Shown: positions 17,842 to 27,231, numbered from the stretch's first letter. The stretch: DNA of 51,083 nucleotides from Oscillospiraceae bacterium (GCA_021202155.1 JAJQDP010000019.1:1-51083), one strand, 5' to 3'. Made by a program: numbers and translations. The notes: a model not told the origin generated them from the sequence alone.

Positions 17842-18975
17842 TTAATTCTTAGCGGCGTTTGACATAACCAATGCTTCTGCAAGCTTACAAATGTCAGATG
17901 CCGCATGTGGATTAATCGTTTCGTGTTGCCTTTTTATCATATTCTGGCGATGTTGCTCATCACTGAGATACTCCAAAGCCTTGTATACGCTCTTCTTGTT
18001 GGGCTTAACCTTGAGGCTCATGCCTTCATAGGAGAAGTAGTTCATATTTATTGTTTCACACCCGGGAATCGGGGTTATGTGAGCAATTGGGACTCCCACC
18101 ACAGCAGCTTCGGTTGAGGAAAGCCCTCCCGGCTTTATGAAGCACACCTCGCTCAGATTAAATAGTTCCGGCATCTTCTCGGTAAAACGATATAAAATAA
18201 TGTCGTTTCCGTAAATTGCATATAACTGCTCAAATAGCTTGGTGTTATTTCCACAGACGACAATCAGCTTTGTGTGACCGTCATTATGACACCATTCTTC
18301 AAGAATTCGGATTATCTTCTTAAGCTTTCCGGCACCCATGCTTCCGCCACAGACAAGGAGATACTTATATTCGGGATCGAGCTCAAGCTCGTCCATCAGG
18401 TCTTTTTTTGATGTTGCTTCTGCAAACTTGGAGCTTGTCGGTATACCATAGCTGTAAATGCGGGGAAGAGACACTCCCTTGCGTGAAAAATCGTCTGTCT
18501 GGTCCTTGCTTGGAATAATGCAGGCGTCAGTCTTGACCTCTCCCTCAAATGGGATACAGGCGTAGTCTGTGGCTATAAAGATGGTCTTTGGAAGACCGGA
18601 TTTTTTATCATAGAGATATGTCAGCATTTCACCTGCAAAAAGGTGAGTGGTGATTATGACGTCATAGTGATTCTCTTTGAGGTATTTTTCAAGCGATTTT
18701 GCGGGTTTGCGATTGATCGCATATATGATGGAATGACGGAACGGAAGTCCCGAGACGACTCCGCCTATTTTATAGATTAATCCAAACAATCCGGGAACAT
18801 ATTGTACAGTCGCAATGTAGGCTTTGTCAACAAATTTCGCGAGTTTTCTGCTTTTGAGCTCGTAGGGATTCATGAGATCGGCGGTGTGTCCTCGCCTCTC
18901 CAATTCTTCCTTGACAGCACGAGCGGCGGCATTGTGTCCGCCACCGGTGCCCATCGAAAGTATCAATGCTTCCAT
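17842..18975 (-). CDS. MGDG-synthase/UgtP-like glycosyltransferase
   Basis: 377 residues with the MurG/MGDG-synthase fold: an N-terminal acceptor domain starting ALILSMGTGGGHNAAARAV (Gly-rich loop) and a C-terminal nucleotide-sugar domain with VCGGSMGAGK, VCGNN and the donor-binding KPGGLSSTEA loop. Relatives transfer glucose or galactose from UDP-sugar to diacylglycerol, making glycolipids or anchors for lipoteichoic acid. Its first codons overlap the end of plsY by 13 bp, so translation is probably coupled. The neighbourhood with phospholipid acylation supports a membrane glycolipid role; acceptor and sugar remain inferred. Confidence 0.85.
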   Translation of the reverse strand: MEALILSMGTGGGHNAAARAVKEELERRGHTADLMNPYELKSRKLAKFVDKAYIATVQYVPGLFGLIYKIGGVVSGLPFRHSIIYAINRKPAKSLEKYLKENHYDVIITTHLFAGEMLTYLYDKKSGLPKTIFIATDYACIPFEGEVKTDACIIPSKDQTDDFSRKGVSLPRIYSYGIPTSSKFAEATSKKDLMDELELDPEYKYLLVCGGSMGAGKLKKIIRILEEWCHNDGHTKLIVVCGNNTKLFEQLYAIYGNDIILYRFTEKMPELFNLSEVCFIKPGGLSSTEAAVVGVPIAHITPIPGCETINMNYFSYEGMSLKVKPNKKSVYKALEYLSDEQHRQNMIKRQHETINPHAASDICKLAEALVMSNAAKN

Positions 18976-19604
18976 GCTAAATTCACCTCAATTTCTTCCC
19001 GCTCTTCCGGACTCTTGTGGAGTCTGAACATGACCGCCACCGTTATGAAGACAAATCCAACCGGCAGAGCAACCATGCTTGTTTTCACTCCGAAAATGCA
19101 CATTGCAATCAGAGTGGTTAGATATGATACAGCGGTTCTGTGAAGATGGGGTGATATTTTCAGGATAAGGGAGAAGAAGATAAACGAAATTGCCATGAAA
19201 AATACAGGCTGATAAACGGGAGCAAGCCCGATAAGACAGCCGAACGTCGTAGCAATTCCTTTTCCGCCATTGAAGCTGTTGAAGATGGAGAAGGCATGAC
19301 CAATAACAGGCGCGGCGAGCACAAGAGCAAATGCAATGTCTGTGCATGGTGTTGCATCTGAATATGTACCAAACTCAAGGAACAGTCTGACAGGAACTAT
19401 GCCCTTAAGAACATCACAGAGAAGTGTGAGGAAACCACACCAGAAGCCTCCGTATGTAAATGCGTTCGATGCTCCGGGGTTATGGTCTTTTGCTTTTTCG
19501 ATTATATCTCCCTTGCGGAATATTTTTGCCCATACCTGGGCAAAGAGTATACTGCCGCAGAGATAGCCTATGATAACAAAAGGCAGTACTGTCAGCAGAA
19601 ACAT
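18963..19604 (-). CDS. plsY: Glycerol-3-phosphate acyltransferase PlsY
   Basis: 213 residues, several transmembrane helices. PlsY signatures: GYLCGSILFA, DHNPGASNAF (G-x-x-N-x-x-R-like loop), LCDVLKGIVPV and FNGGKGIATTFG. It acylates glycerol-3-phosphate from acyl-phosphate, the first step of phospholipid synthesis. AAAGGA lies before ATG 19604. First gene of a minus-strand unit plsY - glycosyltransferase - M42 peptidase. Confidence 0.95.
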   Translation of the reverse strand: MFLLTVLPFVIIGYLCGSILFAQVWAKIFRKGDIIEKAKDHNPGASNAFTYGGFWCGFLTLLCDVLKGIVPVRLFLEFGTYSDATPCTDIAFALVLAAPVIGHAFSIFNSFNGGKGIATTFGCLIGLAPVYQPVFFMAISFIFFSLILKISPHLHRTAVSYLTTLIAMCIFGVKTSMVALPVGFVFITVAVMFRLHKSPEEREEIEVNLAWKH

Positions 19605-19666
19605 AAAATCACGTCCTTTTAGTATGTATGGTTGTTACTACTCATCAATTATTAATCTCTTTTTTG

Positions 19667-19695
19667 ATTATAACCTATTTTCCGCCCCATTTCAA
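19667..19695 (-). promoter_or_regulatory. Promoter for plsY operon
   Basis: Minus strand TTGAAA (19690-19695), 17-bp spacer, TATAAT (19667-19672). The 305-bp gap 19605-19910 holds this promoter and the divergent two-component promoter; nothing else was seen in it. Confidence 0.75.
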
Positions 19696-19802
19696 GTACT
19701 TATTTTCAAAAAGCACCTGAGGTGCGGACAATCTGTGAAAACTGTTGCATACCAGCGATTGTTGCAGTACAATAAGTAGGTAAAACGTGAAAACCTGTAA
19801 TT

Positions 19803-19868
19803 ATTAAGAAATCGGCGCAAATCTTAATATCTTTACGTATGGCATCTTAATCTTTTTTGTGGTACAAT
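19803..19868 (+). promoter_or_regulatory. Response-regulator boxes and promoter of the two-component operon
   Basis: Three copies of one heptamer: ATTAAGA (19803-19809, inverted) and TCTTAAT at 19822-19828 and 19845-19851, the two direct copies 23 bp apart. A -10 TACAAT lies at 19863-19868 and no good -35 exists; the downstream copy occupies that place. This is the layout of an OmpR-family site that activates its own promoter. Confidence 0.6.
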
Positions 19869-19910
19869 ATCTATATCAACTTAAGTTGGAGAAGAAAAGA
19901 GGAAAAATAA

Positions 19911-20612
19911 ATGGGTAGCTATAACGTGCTTATTTGCGATGACGAGCCGGACATTGTGAACGCTCTCAAGATATATCTTAAAAACGAGGACTACGATTTC
20001 TTTACAGCCGGAAACGGCAAGGAAGCCTTGAGAATCCTTCACGATGAGAAGATAGACCTGGTTCTCATGGACATCATGATGCCTGAGATGGACGGAATCA
20101 AGACTCTGAGCGAGCTGAGAAGCTTCTCGAATGTCCCCGTAATCTTCCTGACGGCAAAATCCGAGGACACCGACAAGGTGTTGGGACTTAATATAGGTGC
20201 TGATGACTATGTCACTAAGCCGTTCAACGCTGTTGAGCTTACCGCCCGAATCCGCTCTCAGATTCGCAGATACACGCTCTTAGGAAGCGCGCCTGTAAGT
20301 CCTGACACTCTCAAGATAGGCGGGGTGCAGATAAGATATGAGGACAAGCAGGTGACAGTTGACGGTGAGGTTGTATCTCTCACTCCAAAGGAATACAGCA
20401 TTTTAAGATTTCTTATGGAGCATCCGGGCGAATGCTTTTCGCCTCCGGAGATATACCGTGCAGTCTGGGGAGATGTCCCGATAGGCGTCAACAACGCCGT
20501 CGCTGTACATATGCGGCACTTAAGAGAGAAGATAGAGATTGACTCTGCAGCTCCGAGATACTTAAAGGTTGTATGGGGAAAGGGCTATAAGTTTGAAAGA
20601 CCAAAAAATTAG
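19911..20612 (+). CDS. OmpR-family response regulator
   Basis: 233 residues. Receiver domain 1-120 with acidic pair DDE (10-12), phospho-acceptor Asp54 in LVLMDIMMP, FLTAKSE and the lysine of VTKPF. C-terminal winged helix (~135-231) with LTPKEYSILRFLMEHPGECFS and VHMRHLREKIE and the wing GKGYKFE. AAGAGG lies 8 bases before ATG 19911. The kinase starts 22 bp after its stop. Targets unknown apart from the likely self-control at the TCTTAAT repeats. Confidence 0.93.
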   Translation: MGSYNVLICDDEPDIVNALKIYLKNEDYDFFTAGNGKEALRILHDEKIDLVLMDIMMPEMDGIKTLSELRSFSNVPVIFLTAKSEDTDKVLGLNIGADDYVTKPFNAVELTARIRSQIRRYTLLGSAPVSPDTLKIGGVQIRYEDKQVTVDGEVVSLTPKEYSILRFLMEHPGECFSPPEIYRAVWGDVPIGVNNAVAVHMRHLREKIEIDSAAPRYLKVVWGKGYKFERPKN

Positions 20613-20634
20613 CATGAAAAGAGGGGATTATCTG

Positions 20635-23037
20635 ATGACCAGTGGCAAAAGAAAGCGGGGAAGACTCTGGGTAAAAGTGACGGCGTTTGTCTGCCTTGTT
20701 TTAGCGGCGGTGATATTTGCAGGCAGTGCCCTTGCCACAATTATTCTCTATTATAACGACGCCTACTATTTTGATAACTACACTATCATGGATGATTATG
20801 TCTCAAACGAAACCGAGCTCAAGAAGAATCTCACTGGGGTATATCTCTCGTGGTATGAGCCATACGGCTATTCTGCTGAGGCACTGGATGAGGCGGTTTT
20901 CTACGATTCGTATGACTACGAAACCTCAACCTATGATGCCACCGTTGGTTATAGCTATCTCTTTGATGATGAATTTATCGAATACTACGCCATCAACTAC
21001 GACGATTACGACGATATTTCTCCACTGTTCGGCTTTTACTATTACGACGGCGAGACGTCTATAGATTGGCTCGAAGAAATTTTCAGCGTTTCATATTCGG
21101 AGTCAGAAAATCTGATTGTTGAAGAAGACTTGGATAGCTTCGATGACTATATGGAGATATACTATTCCGAGGGAAGAACAAATTTCAGAATTGATGTCAG
21201 CGACACTGCCGGCGAAACCCTCTACTCCAATCACACGTCTATAGATGATGAGGATATTGAACTGACATCTTCATCGGAAGACTATACCGTCACCGTCATG
21301 GGCGAGCCGATGGTTATCGAGGTTATCACCTACAGTTATGAAGAAGCCGAAAGTTGCCTCAGCATGTTTTCAGAGCTCGACGACTTGGTTGAAGTATTAG
21401 GCTTTGAGATTTCGATAGATCAGGAGGAAGATGCTTTCAATGGCGAGATAATTTATTGCACCCATATCGTGCTCTCTCAGATTCTGTCTGAGACACTGAC
21501 CGTCACCGTAAGTCTGCCGTCATCGCTAAGTGATTTCACAGTTCATGATGATGTCTATATCAAGCTTACAAGAATCAATACACTCCTCAGTAACAAGGAT
21601 AATTTCATAATCCTTATGGTTATAACCGCAATAGTGGCACTTGTTTGCTTTATAGTACTCATGACGACAGCAGGACATTTTCAGGAATACGAAGGCATTC
21701 ATCTCACTCTTGCGGACAAAATTCCATTGGAGCTGTATCTGTTTCCGGTGGGTGCTGTGCTTTTCGGCTCTTTGTACATCGTCTCTGAAATTATCTATAT
21801 TGACCTTGAAGCAAGGTTGCTTCTATATCTGATTTTTGCTCTTTGTGCAGGAGCTTCGGCGGGAGCGGTTATGCTTGTCTTAATGACCTGCTCCGCAAGA
21901 GTCAAGACAAGGCGGTTCTTCAAGAATACGATCATCTGCGGCTCACTGATATGGCTTTTCGGATTCTTCAGAAAGCTCATCAGAAACCGCAAATATGCAA
22001 CAAAGCTTAAGTTTATCTTCATAGGCGTTCTGATATATGATTTCCTGTGCTTCTTGCTTTTGTTCAGCAACGCCTTTTTAGGGCTTCTCATGTTCACTGT
22101 AGGAAATCTTGCCGTGCTGATTGCGGCTCTCGTTTATGCCATGGGTGTAAGAAAGCATGAGGAAGCCGCCAAGGATATTTCCGAGGGCAAGACAGAGACT
22201 GTCGTCGACAGTGACGGGCTCTATTTCGGTCTCGGGAGCTTTGCTGGACACCTGAACAACATCAATGACGGGATTCAGGCGGCTGTAGACGAAAGCCTCC
22301 GCTCGGAAAGGCTCAAAACCGAGCTTATAACCAACGTCTCCCACGACCTGAAAACGCCGCTTACTTCCATCGTGAACTATGTCGACATCCTCTCAAAGGA
22401 AGACATCCAACCTGACAGTGCGAAAGAATATGTAGATGTGCTCGTTCGCCAGTCCCAGAGGATGAAGAAGCTTATAGACGATTTGGTAGAAGCCTCAAAA
22501 GCCCAAGCAGGAGCTATCCCCGTAACTCTTGAAAAGACGGATATGTCGATTCTACTTACGCAAGCTACGGCTGAATACGATGACAGACTTGAAGCGAACA
22601 ATCTCAAGCTTGTCGTTACGACTCCGGAAAAGCCCATGATGGCTCTTGTCGACGGAAGGCTGATGTGGCGTGTCTTCGACAACCTGATGGGAAATATTGT
22701 GAAGTACGCCCAGCCTGACACCAGAGTATACGTCTCAGCCGGAGAGACCGACGGCAAAATCCTGATAACCTTCAAGAACATCTCAAAGTACGAGCTCAAT
22801 ATCTCAAGCGACGAGCTCATGGAGCGATTCGTCAGGGGAGACTCCTCCCGCTCAACTGAGGGAAGCGGCTTGGGTCTTTCGATAGCAAAGAGCCTATGCG
22901 CTCTCAATAACGTTGATTTTAATATAATTATCGATGGCGACCTCTATAAAGCCGAGCTTTCGATGGATGAGCTTCCATGGGAGCCGAAACCGCCTAGTGA
23001 AGAAACGCTTCCAGCAATCGTTGTTGATACAGAATAA
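20635..23037 (+). CDS. Multi-pass sensor histidine kinase with acidic Tyr-rich ectodomain
   Basis: 800 residues from ATG 20635, chosen because AGAGGGG lies 8 bases upstream; the longer frame from 20569 overlaps the regulator gene. One helix (~10-37) leads to a ~285-residue extracellular domain extremely rich in Asp, Glu, Tyr and Ser. About six further helices follow (~320-520), then a DHp domain with NVSHDLKTPLTS (His570), an HATPase domain with N-box FDNLMGNIVKY and G-box GSGLGLSIAKSL. The C-terminus ends in a Pro/Glu tail. The ectodomain shows no recognised sensor family; acidity suggests binding of cations or cationic peptides. Terminator downstream. Confidence 0.9.
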   Translation: MTSGKRKRGRLWVKVTAFVCLVLAAVIFAGSALATIILYYNDAYYFDNYTIMDDYVSNETELKKNLTGVYLSWYEPYGYSAEALDEAVFYDSYDYETSTYDATVGYSYLFDDEFIEYYAINYDDYDDISPLFGFYYYDGETSIDWLEEIFSVSYSESENLIVEEDLDSFDDYMEIYYSEGRTNFRIDVSDTAGETLYSNHTSIDDEDIELTSSSEDYTVTVMGEPMVIEVITYSYEEAESCLSMFSELDDLVEVLGFEISIDQEEDAFNGEIIYCTHIVLSQILSETLTVTVSLPSSLSDFTVHDDVYIKLTRINTLLSNKDNFIILMVITAIVALVCFIVLMTTAGHFQEYEGIHLTLADKIPLELYLFPVGAVLFGSLYIVSEIIYIDLEARLLLYLIFALCAGASAGAVMLVLMTCSARVKTRRFFKNTIICGSLIWLFGFFRKLIRNRKYATKLKFIFIGVLIYDFLCFLLLFSNAFLGLLMFTVGNLAVLIAALVYAMGVRKHEEAAKDISEGKTETVVDSDGLYFGLGSFAGHLNNINDGIQAAVDESLRSERLKTELITNVSHDLKTPLTSIVNYVDILSKEDIQPDSAKEYVDVLVRQSQRMKKLIDDLVEASKAQAGAIPVTLEKTDMSILLTQATAEYDDRLEANNLKLVVTTPEKPMMALVDGRLMWRVFDNLMGNIVKYAQPDTRVYVSAGETDGKILITFKNISKYELNISSDELMERFVRGDSSRSTEGSGLGLSIAKSLCALNNVDFNIIIDGDLYKAELSMDELPWEPKPPSEETLPAIVVDTE

Positions 23038-23040
23038 AAA

Positions 23041-23069
23041 TGCACCGTCTGATTAAACAGGCGGTGCAC
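23041..23069. terminator. Bidirectional terminator, kinase and gap
   Basis: TGCACCGTCTG (23041-23051) pairs with CAGGCGGTGCA (23058-23068) with one wobble; a T-rich tail on the minus strand fits gap best. Confidence 0.8.
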
Positions 23070-23094
23070 TTTGCATTTGCATAAAAACTCTAAG

Positions 23095-24171
23095 TTATGC
23101 GAGCTCAGCGAAGTACTTGATAGTTCTGACCATCTGGCTGGTGTAGGAGTTCTCGTTGTCATACCAAGAAACTACCTGTACCTGATAGAGGTCGTCGGTG
23201 AGCTTAGCAACCATGGTCTGAGTAGCATCGAAGAGAGAACCGTATCTCATGCCGACAACGTCGGAGGAAACGATAGGATCTTCGTTGTAGCCGAAGGACT
23301 CAGAAGAAGCGGCCTTCATAGCGGCGTTGATGCCTTCCTTGGTGATGTTCTCGCCCTTGACAACAGCGGTGAGGATGGTGGTGGAACCGGTGGTAACAGG
23401 AACTCTCTGAGCGGAGCCGATGAGCTTGCCGTTGAGTTCAGGAATTACCAAGCCGATAGCCTTAGCGGCACCAGTGGAGTTAGGAACGATGTTAGCCGCA
23501 CCTGCTCTTGCACGACGAAGGTCGCCCTTGCGGTGAGGACCGTCCAAAATCATCTGATCGCCAGTGTAGGCGTGGATGGTGGACATGATACCGCTCTGGA
23601 TAGGAGCATAGTCGTTAAGAGCCTTAGCCATAGGAGCCAGGCAGTTGGTGGTGCAGGAAGCTGCGGAGATGATGGTGTCCTCAGTGGTGAGGGTCTTCTC
23701 GTTAACGCTGTAAACAACAGTGGGGAGATCGTTTCCTGCAGGAGCAGAAATAACAACCTTCTTTGCGCCAGCGTCGATGTGAGCCTGGCTCTTAGCCTTT
23801 GAGCAGTAGAAGCCGGTGCACTCGAGAACTACATCAACACCGAGCTCACCCCAAGGAAGCTCAGAAGCGTTGGGCTTTGCATAAATGGTGATTTCCTTGC
23901 CGTCAACGATGATAGCACCGGGAACTGTAACGGTCTTGCCGTCCTCAGCATAAACAGCGGGCTTAACGTCAACAGTGTGAGCGTTCTCGCCGATTCTTCC
24001 GCAGTAGCCGCCCTGAGCGGTATCATACTTGAGAAGATGAGCGAGCATCTCAGGCTTTGTGAGATCATTGATTGCTACGATTTCGTATCCTTCAGCACCG
24101 AACATCTGGCGGAAAGCAAGACGTCCGATTCTACCAAATCCGTTAATCGCAACTTTTACAGACTTAGACAT
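23095..24171 (-). CDS. gap: Glyceraldehyde-3-phosphate dehydrogenase, type I
   Basis: 358 residues, somewhat longer than the usual ~335. NAD-binding INGFGRIGR at the N-terminus, catalytic [12 protein letters not shown] with Cys173, substrate loop [20 protein letters not shown] and [13 protein letters not shown] at the C-terminus. Central glycolytic enzyme. GGAGG lies ten bases before ATG 24171. Monocistronic here, without pgk or tpi beside it. Confidence 0.96.
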   Translation of the reverse strand: MSKSVKVAINGFGRIGRLAFRQMFGAEGYEIVAINDLTKPEMLAHLLKYDTAQGGYCGRIGENAHTVDVKPAVYAEDGKTVTVPGAIIVDGKEITIYAKPNASELPWGELGVDVVLECTGFYCSKAKSQAHIDAGAKKVVISAPAGNDLPTVVYSVNEKTLTTEDTIISAASCTTNCLAPMAKALNDYAPIQSGIMSTIHAYTGDQMILDGPHRKGDLRRARAGAANIVPNSTGAAKAIGLVIPELNGKLIGSAQRVPVTTGSTTILTAVVKGENITKEGINAAMKAASSESFGYNEDPIVSSDVVGMRYGSLFDATQTMVAKLTDDLYQVQVVSWYDNENSYTSQMVRTIKYFAELA

Positions 24172-24209
24172 AATATAAAAACCTCCAATAGTGTTTTTTA
24201 TGCTCTTAT

Positions 24210-24238
24210 ATTCTACACCATTTTCTCGCAGTTTGCAA
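24210..24238 (-). promoter_or_regulatory. Promoter for gap
   Basis: Minus strand TTGCAA (24233-24238), 17-bp spacer, TAGAAT (24210-24215). Confidence 0.65.
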
Positions 24239-24333
24239 GACCTTTGTCCGAAAAATGATGATGTTTGCAGGAAAATTTTTCGTTAAGAGCTTCACAAGCA
24301 AATATAAAAGCACCAGTTGAACATATTTCGTGC

Positions 24334-24367
24334 AAAAAAATCAGAGCCACCAACCAAGGCGGCTCTG
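24334..24367 (-). terminator. Terminator of GH98 copy A
   Basis: On the minus strand AGAGCC pairs with GGCTCT (plus 24361-24366 and 24343-24348), inner CC/GG pairs, followed by seven T (plus A-run 24334-24340). Confidence 0.88.
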
Positions 24368-24373
24368 CCCGCT

Positions 24374-26779
24374 TCATGATTTAGACTTCTTTCTTGTTGC
24401 CACAACTACAGTGATGACTGCAACTAATGCGACTGCGCCAACGATTCCAATAATAAGTGCCGCAGTTCTACTAGACATACCTGACGCAGTCGTGGTCAAC
24501 GTTGTCGTTGCTGTTTGCGAGCTTGCATCTGAACCTTTGTCGAGCATCATGCAATCAAGATAAAGAGTATCTGATAGCTTACTTGTCGATTTGAGCATAA
24601 TCGTATTTTCACCGCTGTCAAGAGAAATGTCGATTGTGTAGTAAGCCCAATCGCTTGTTGAGCCGGTTTTACTCATAGTAATGTTCGAGACCTTCTTGTC
24701 GTTCACATACAGCGCGAGCCCAGAGATATTGGATTTTTCAAGCAGGTATCGGATACTGAGGGTATACGTCCCCGAAGAGGTAACCGAAACTGTGTCCTTC
24801 ACGGAAGCACCCTTGGCAGTTCCGAAAACTAAGTAGCCCTGACCGTAGTAGTTGCTGATTCCTGTTCCATAGCCGCTCTTTACGTATTCAGTGATGCCCT
24901 TATAAGCATAGAATTCGGCTTCATACTGTCTTGTGCCTGTGTACTCGGGTGGGCTTTCAGGCTCGACGATAGTAGCGACATTGTAGTCTGTAGAACGGTC
25001 TGTGTTTGAACCACCGACGTTTATAGTTATGTCGATAGGACCATTATGAGCGACAGTAACAGTGAATACTCCGTTTTCATACTCGGTAGTGACAGTGCTT
25101 TCAGCCATGTTGATGCCGCGGTCGGTGTATGTGATGGTGGGCTCTTCTGAGCAACCGCTTATTACAATAACATCGTTCTTTTTGAGAAGAGGGCTGTTTT
25201 CGTTGTAATTGTTAAGGTATATTTCGAGGCTGTCCGAATATTCATTGATAATTCCTGTTGTATAGGTTGATAGAGTGAGTTCCATGCTGTCGGCTGTATT
25301 GTACTGGAAAGGAATTGTTCCGACTGCACTTTCACTGCTGTCTAATGGATTGTATACTACCCATGTGTTACCGTTCCGACCGGCATAGATATTTCCCGAG
25401 TATTCCTCCGGGAACAGTTCGTTGAATTCAGCTACCTTGTCCTCAATCGTCGCCCACCGTTCCGATATTTCCGATTGCAGAATCTGCACCTCGAACTGCT
25501 CCGCTACATCATCCGCAAGAGCATATACAGTGGGAATTGTCGGGTAACGTCCCGTAGGCTTGTAGAAGTTATGGTTATCAGAAAGATTTCCGTCATCATC
25601 CTTCTGGTACAAGCCTTCAAAGAGGGTGGGGTAGGTGCTGTATTTATCGTCATCAGAACCGGTTTCGACATCCTGAATGATTACTAATTTAGTATTTGCG
25701 ATAACCTCCTCGCGAGTCGGAATGCGGATAGCACCTTCCAAAATCTTGCGGAACATGTCCGTCACGACATTCGTAAATTGCGTGTATGACGACCATTGTC
25801 GCTCGGTGTAACCATCGTCGTCGACTGTCGCATCGTCCTCATAAAAGTCATCCTGCCAGATAAGCTCGGGACCGTCGATAACTGTTGCACCCGATTTAAG
25901 GTAGGTTTCAAGCATTACAGCAAGTCCGGTCGACTGTGTGAATGGTACCGACCCGTCCCAGCCGGTTTCATCATACCTGACGCCGAAGTTACCGCAATAG
26001 CCGGCGAGATACGTTCCAAGTACTATACTCTCCATGTCCTGAATATAGCTGGTTGAGGTGTACTTCTGGCATAGGATGAAGTTCTCAGTGTAGTCAAGGC
26101 AAGCCTGTTCAAATTCAGGCACTTGCTTTATCATCGCAAGAGGATTGATGGCAGAAACCCACTTGTTTCCGCACCAGCTTACAACCAAATATCCTCCGTA
26201 CTTGTTGCAAAGTTCAAGGAGATTTGCAAAGTGCTTGTATCGCTCTTCTCCAGTTAATCCTGCCTCAGTGTAGCCCCAGAACTGCTCGCAGTAGTTGAAG
26301 CCCAAGAAGTTCGGATAATCAACGAAGAACTCTTCAAAAATAGTTCCCTCAAGGCTTGAATCGGGATAGTCGGGGAAGTGTGACCTTCCTCCGCTTGAAG
26401 GCTGAATAAGAGTCCATACGCCTCTTTCGGCGCATGTTCTCAGCCATGATTTTGCAGTTTCATAGCCGTCCTCGACCAATGTCCATTCGTGTGTGGTAGA
26501 GTCCCAGCTTACCGAAAGGGAGATATTGAAGACAACATACGGGAGAACATCTTCCGGAATCAGGTCTATTATCTTGTCGGGGTCGGGATAGTTCCAGGTG
26601 TCGATGTGTACAATCCACATAGGCGACTCGGTCGAGACAACCCGGCGGAGTGTCCCATCAGTTGATACAGTTGTACTTGCTTCGCTTGACGTGCTTCCGT
26701 CGGCAATAGTAGCGATGGGAAGAGCACAGAGCATTAAAGCAATTGTTACGAGCCAGGCTATTATTTTTTGAAGTTTCAT
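24374..26779 (-). CDS. GH98-type glycoside hydrolase, copy A, membrane-anchored
   Basis: 801 residues from the second ATG (26779), which has the same 8-bp spacing to AAGGAG as copies B and C; the first ATG is at 26782. Signal peptide 1-26. Catalytic GH98-like barrel ~45-345 (SPMWIVHIDTWNYPDPDKI, PSSGGRSHF, NYCEQFWG with Glu165, VIDGPELIW with Asp302/Glu305). C-terminal GH98 beta domain ~400-620 (GRYPTIPTVYAL to NGPIDITINV). CBM35/6-like beta-sandwich ~640-765 (YEAEFYAY to DTLYLDCM). Thr/Ser linker, one helix and RKKSKS tail, hence outer-surface anchored. GH98 members are endo-galactosidases on blood-group glycans or xylanases; the target here is unknown and catalytic residues are tentative. 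Confidence 0.82.
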   Translation of the reverse strand: MKLQKIIAWLVTIALMLCALPIATIADGSTSSEASTTVSTDGTLRRVVSTESPMWIVHIDTWNYPDPDKIIDLIPEDVLPYVVFNISLSVSWDSTTHEWTLVEDGYETAKSWLRTCAERGVWTLIQPSSGGRSHFPDYPDSSLEGTIFEEFFVDYPNFLGFNYCEQFWGYTEAGLTGEERYKHFANLLELCNKYGGYLVVSWCGNKWVSAINPLAMIKQVPEFEQACLDYTENFILCQKYTSTSYIQDMESIVLGTYLAGYCGNFGVRYDETGWDGSVPFTQSTGLAVMLETYLKSGATVIDGPELIWQDDFYEDDATVDDDGYTERQWSSYTQFTNVVTDMFRKILEGAIRIPTREEVIANTKLVIIQDVETGSDDDKYSTYPTLFEGLYQKDDDGNLSDNHNFYKPTGRYPTIPTVYALADDVAEQFEVQILQSEISERWATIEDKVAEFNELFPEEYSGNIYAGRNGNTWVVYNPLDSSESAVGTIPFQYNTADSMELTLSTYTTGIINEYSDSLEIYLNNYNENSPLLKKNDVIVISGCSEEPTITYTDRGINMAESTVTTEYENGVFTVTVAHNGPIDITINVGGSNTDRSTDYNVATIVEPESPPEYTGTRQYEAEFYAYKGITEYVKSGYGTGISNYYGQGYLVFGTAKGASVKDTVSVTSSGTYTLSIRYLLEKSNISGLALYVNDKKVSNITMSKTGSTSDWAYYTIDISLDSGENTIMLKSTSKLSDTLYLDCMMLDKGSDASSQTATTTLTTTASGMSSRTAALIIGIVGAVALVAVITVVVATRKKSKS

Positions 26780-26822
26780 CATAAGATCTCCTTTCGCAAG
26801 ACCAAAAAGTATTTGTGCAATT

Positions 26823-26893
26823 ATTATATAGAAATCGGCAATTCAAGTCAAGAGTTTATAGCTATTAGACAAAAAACTCTAATTTTTAGACTA
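26823..26893 (-). promoter_or_regulatory. Promoter and palindromic operator of GH98 copy A
   Basis: Minus strand TTGACT (26846-26851), 17-bp spacer, TATAAT (26823-26828). A 28-bp palindrome lies upstream at 26866-26893: half TAGTCTAAAAATT, centre AG, half AGTTTTTTGTCTA (10 of 13 paired). Almost identical to copy B. Confidence 0.85.
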
Positions 26894-26920
26894 TATTGAC
26901 TTGTGAAATGTCTAACATAA

Positions 26921-26949
26921 AGAAAACCGCACCAGTTACCCCGGTACGG
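26921..26949 (-). terminator. Terminator of spoIIID
   Basis: Minus strand CCGTACC pairs with GGTGCGG (plus 26943-26949 and 26927-26933) followed by TTTTCTTT. It insulates GH98 A from spoIIID. Confidence 0.75.
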
Positions 26950-26961
26950 CTTATATTGACT

Positions 26962-27231
26962 TCAGCGGTGATGCATTGCCGCCATCTCGTATTTCCTTTT
27001 GGTGGCTTCTCCGCCCCTTATGTGCCTTTCCTTCTTGTTGATGTCAAGAATGACCTTGACCTCTTGGTATAGTGACGGCTCTACTTTTTGCAATCTGTCC
27101 GACACGTCTTTGTGGACTGTGGATTTGCTGATCCCGAACTCTTTTGCCGCCTGTCGGACGGTCGCCCTGTTTTCAACTATGTATTCGCCTAAAATAACAG
27201 GACGTTCTCTGTCTCGTGGTATTTCCGTCAT
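26962..27231 (-). CDS. spoIIID: Sporulation transcriptional regulator SpoIIID
   Basis: 89 residues closely resembling SpoIIID of Bacillus: VILGEYIVENRATVRQAAKEFG, then FGISKSTVHKDVSDRL (helix-turn-helix), EVKVILDINKKERHIRGGEATK and a basic tail. SpoIIID binds DNA in the mother cell after engulfment and adjusts the sigma-E and sigma-K regulons. It shows that the lineage encodes sporulation. ATG 27231 has a GGGAGTGAG-rich leader; no clear sigma-E promoter was recognised. The location between two divergent GH98 genes is unusual, since it is more often beside mreB or spoIIQ; it has its own terminator. Confidence 0.95.
   Translation of the reverse strand: MTEIPRDRERPVILGEYIVENRATVRQAAKEFGISKSTVHKDVSDRLQKVEPSLYQEVKVILDINKKERHIRGGEATKRKYEMAAMHHR

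Noticed and set aside
20569-20634. Longer kinase N-terminus overlapping the regulator gene
   Set aside because: No ribosome site and a hydrophilic extension; AGAGGGG points to ATG 20635.
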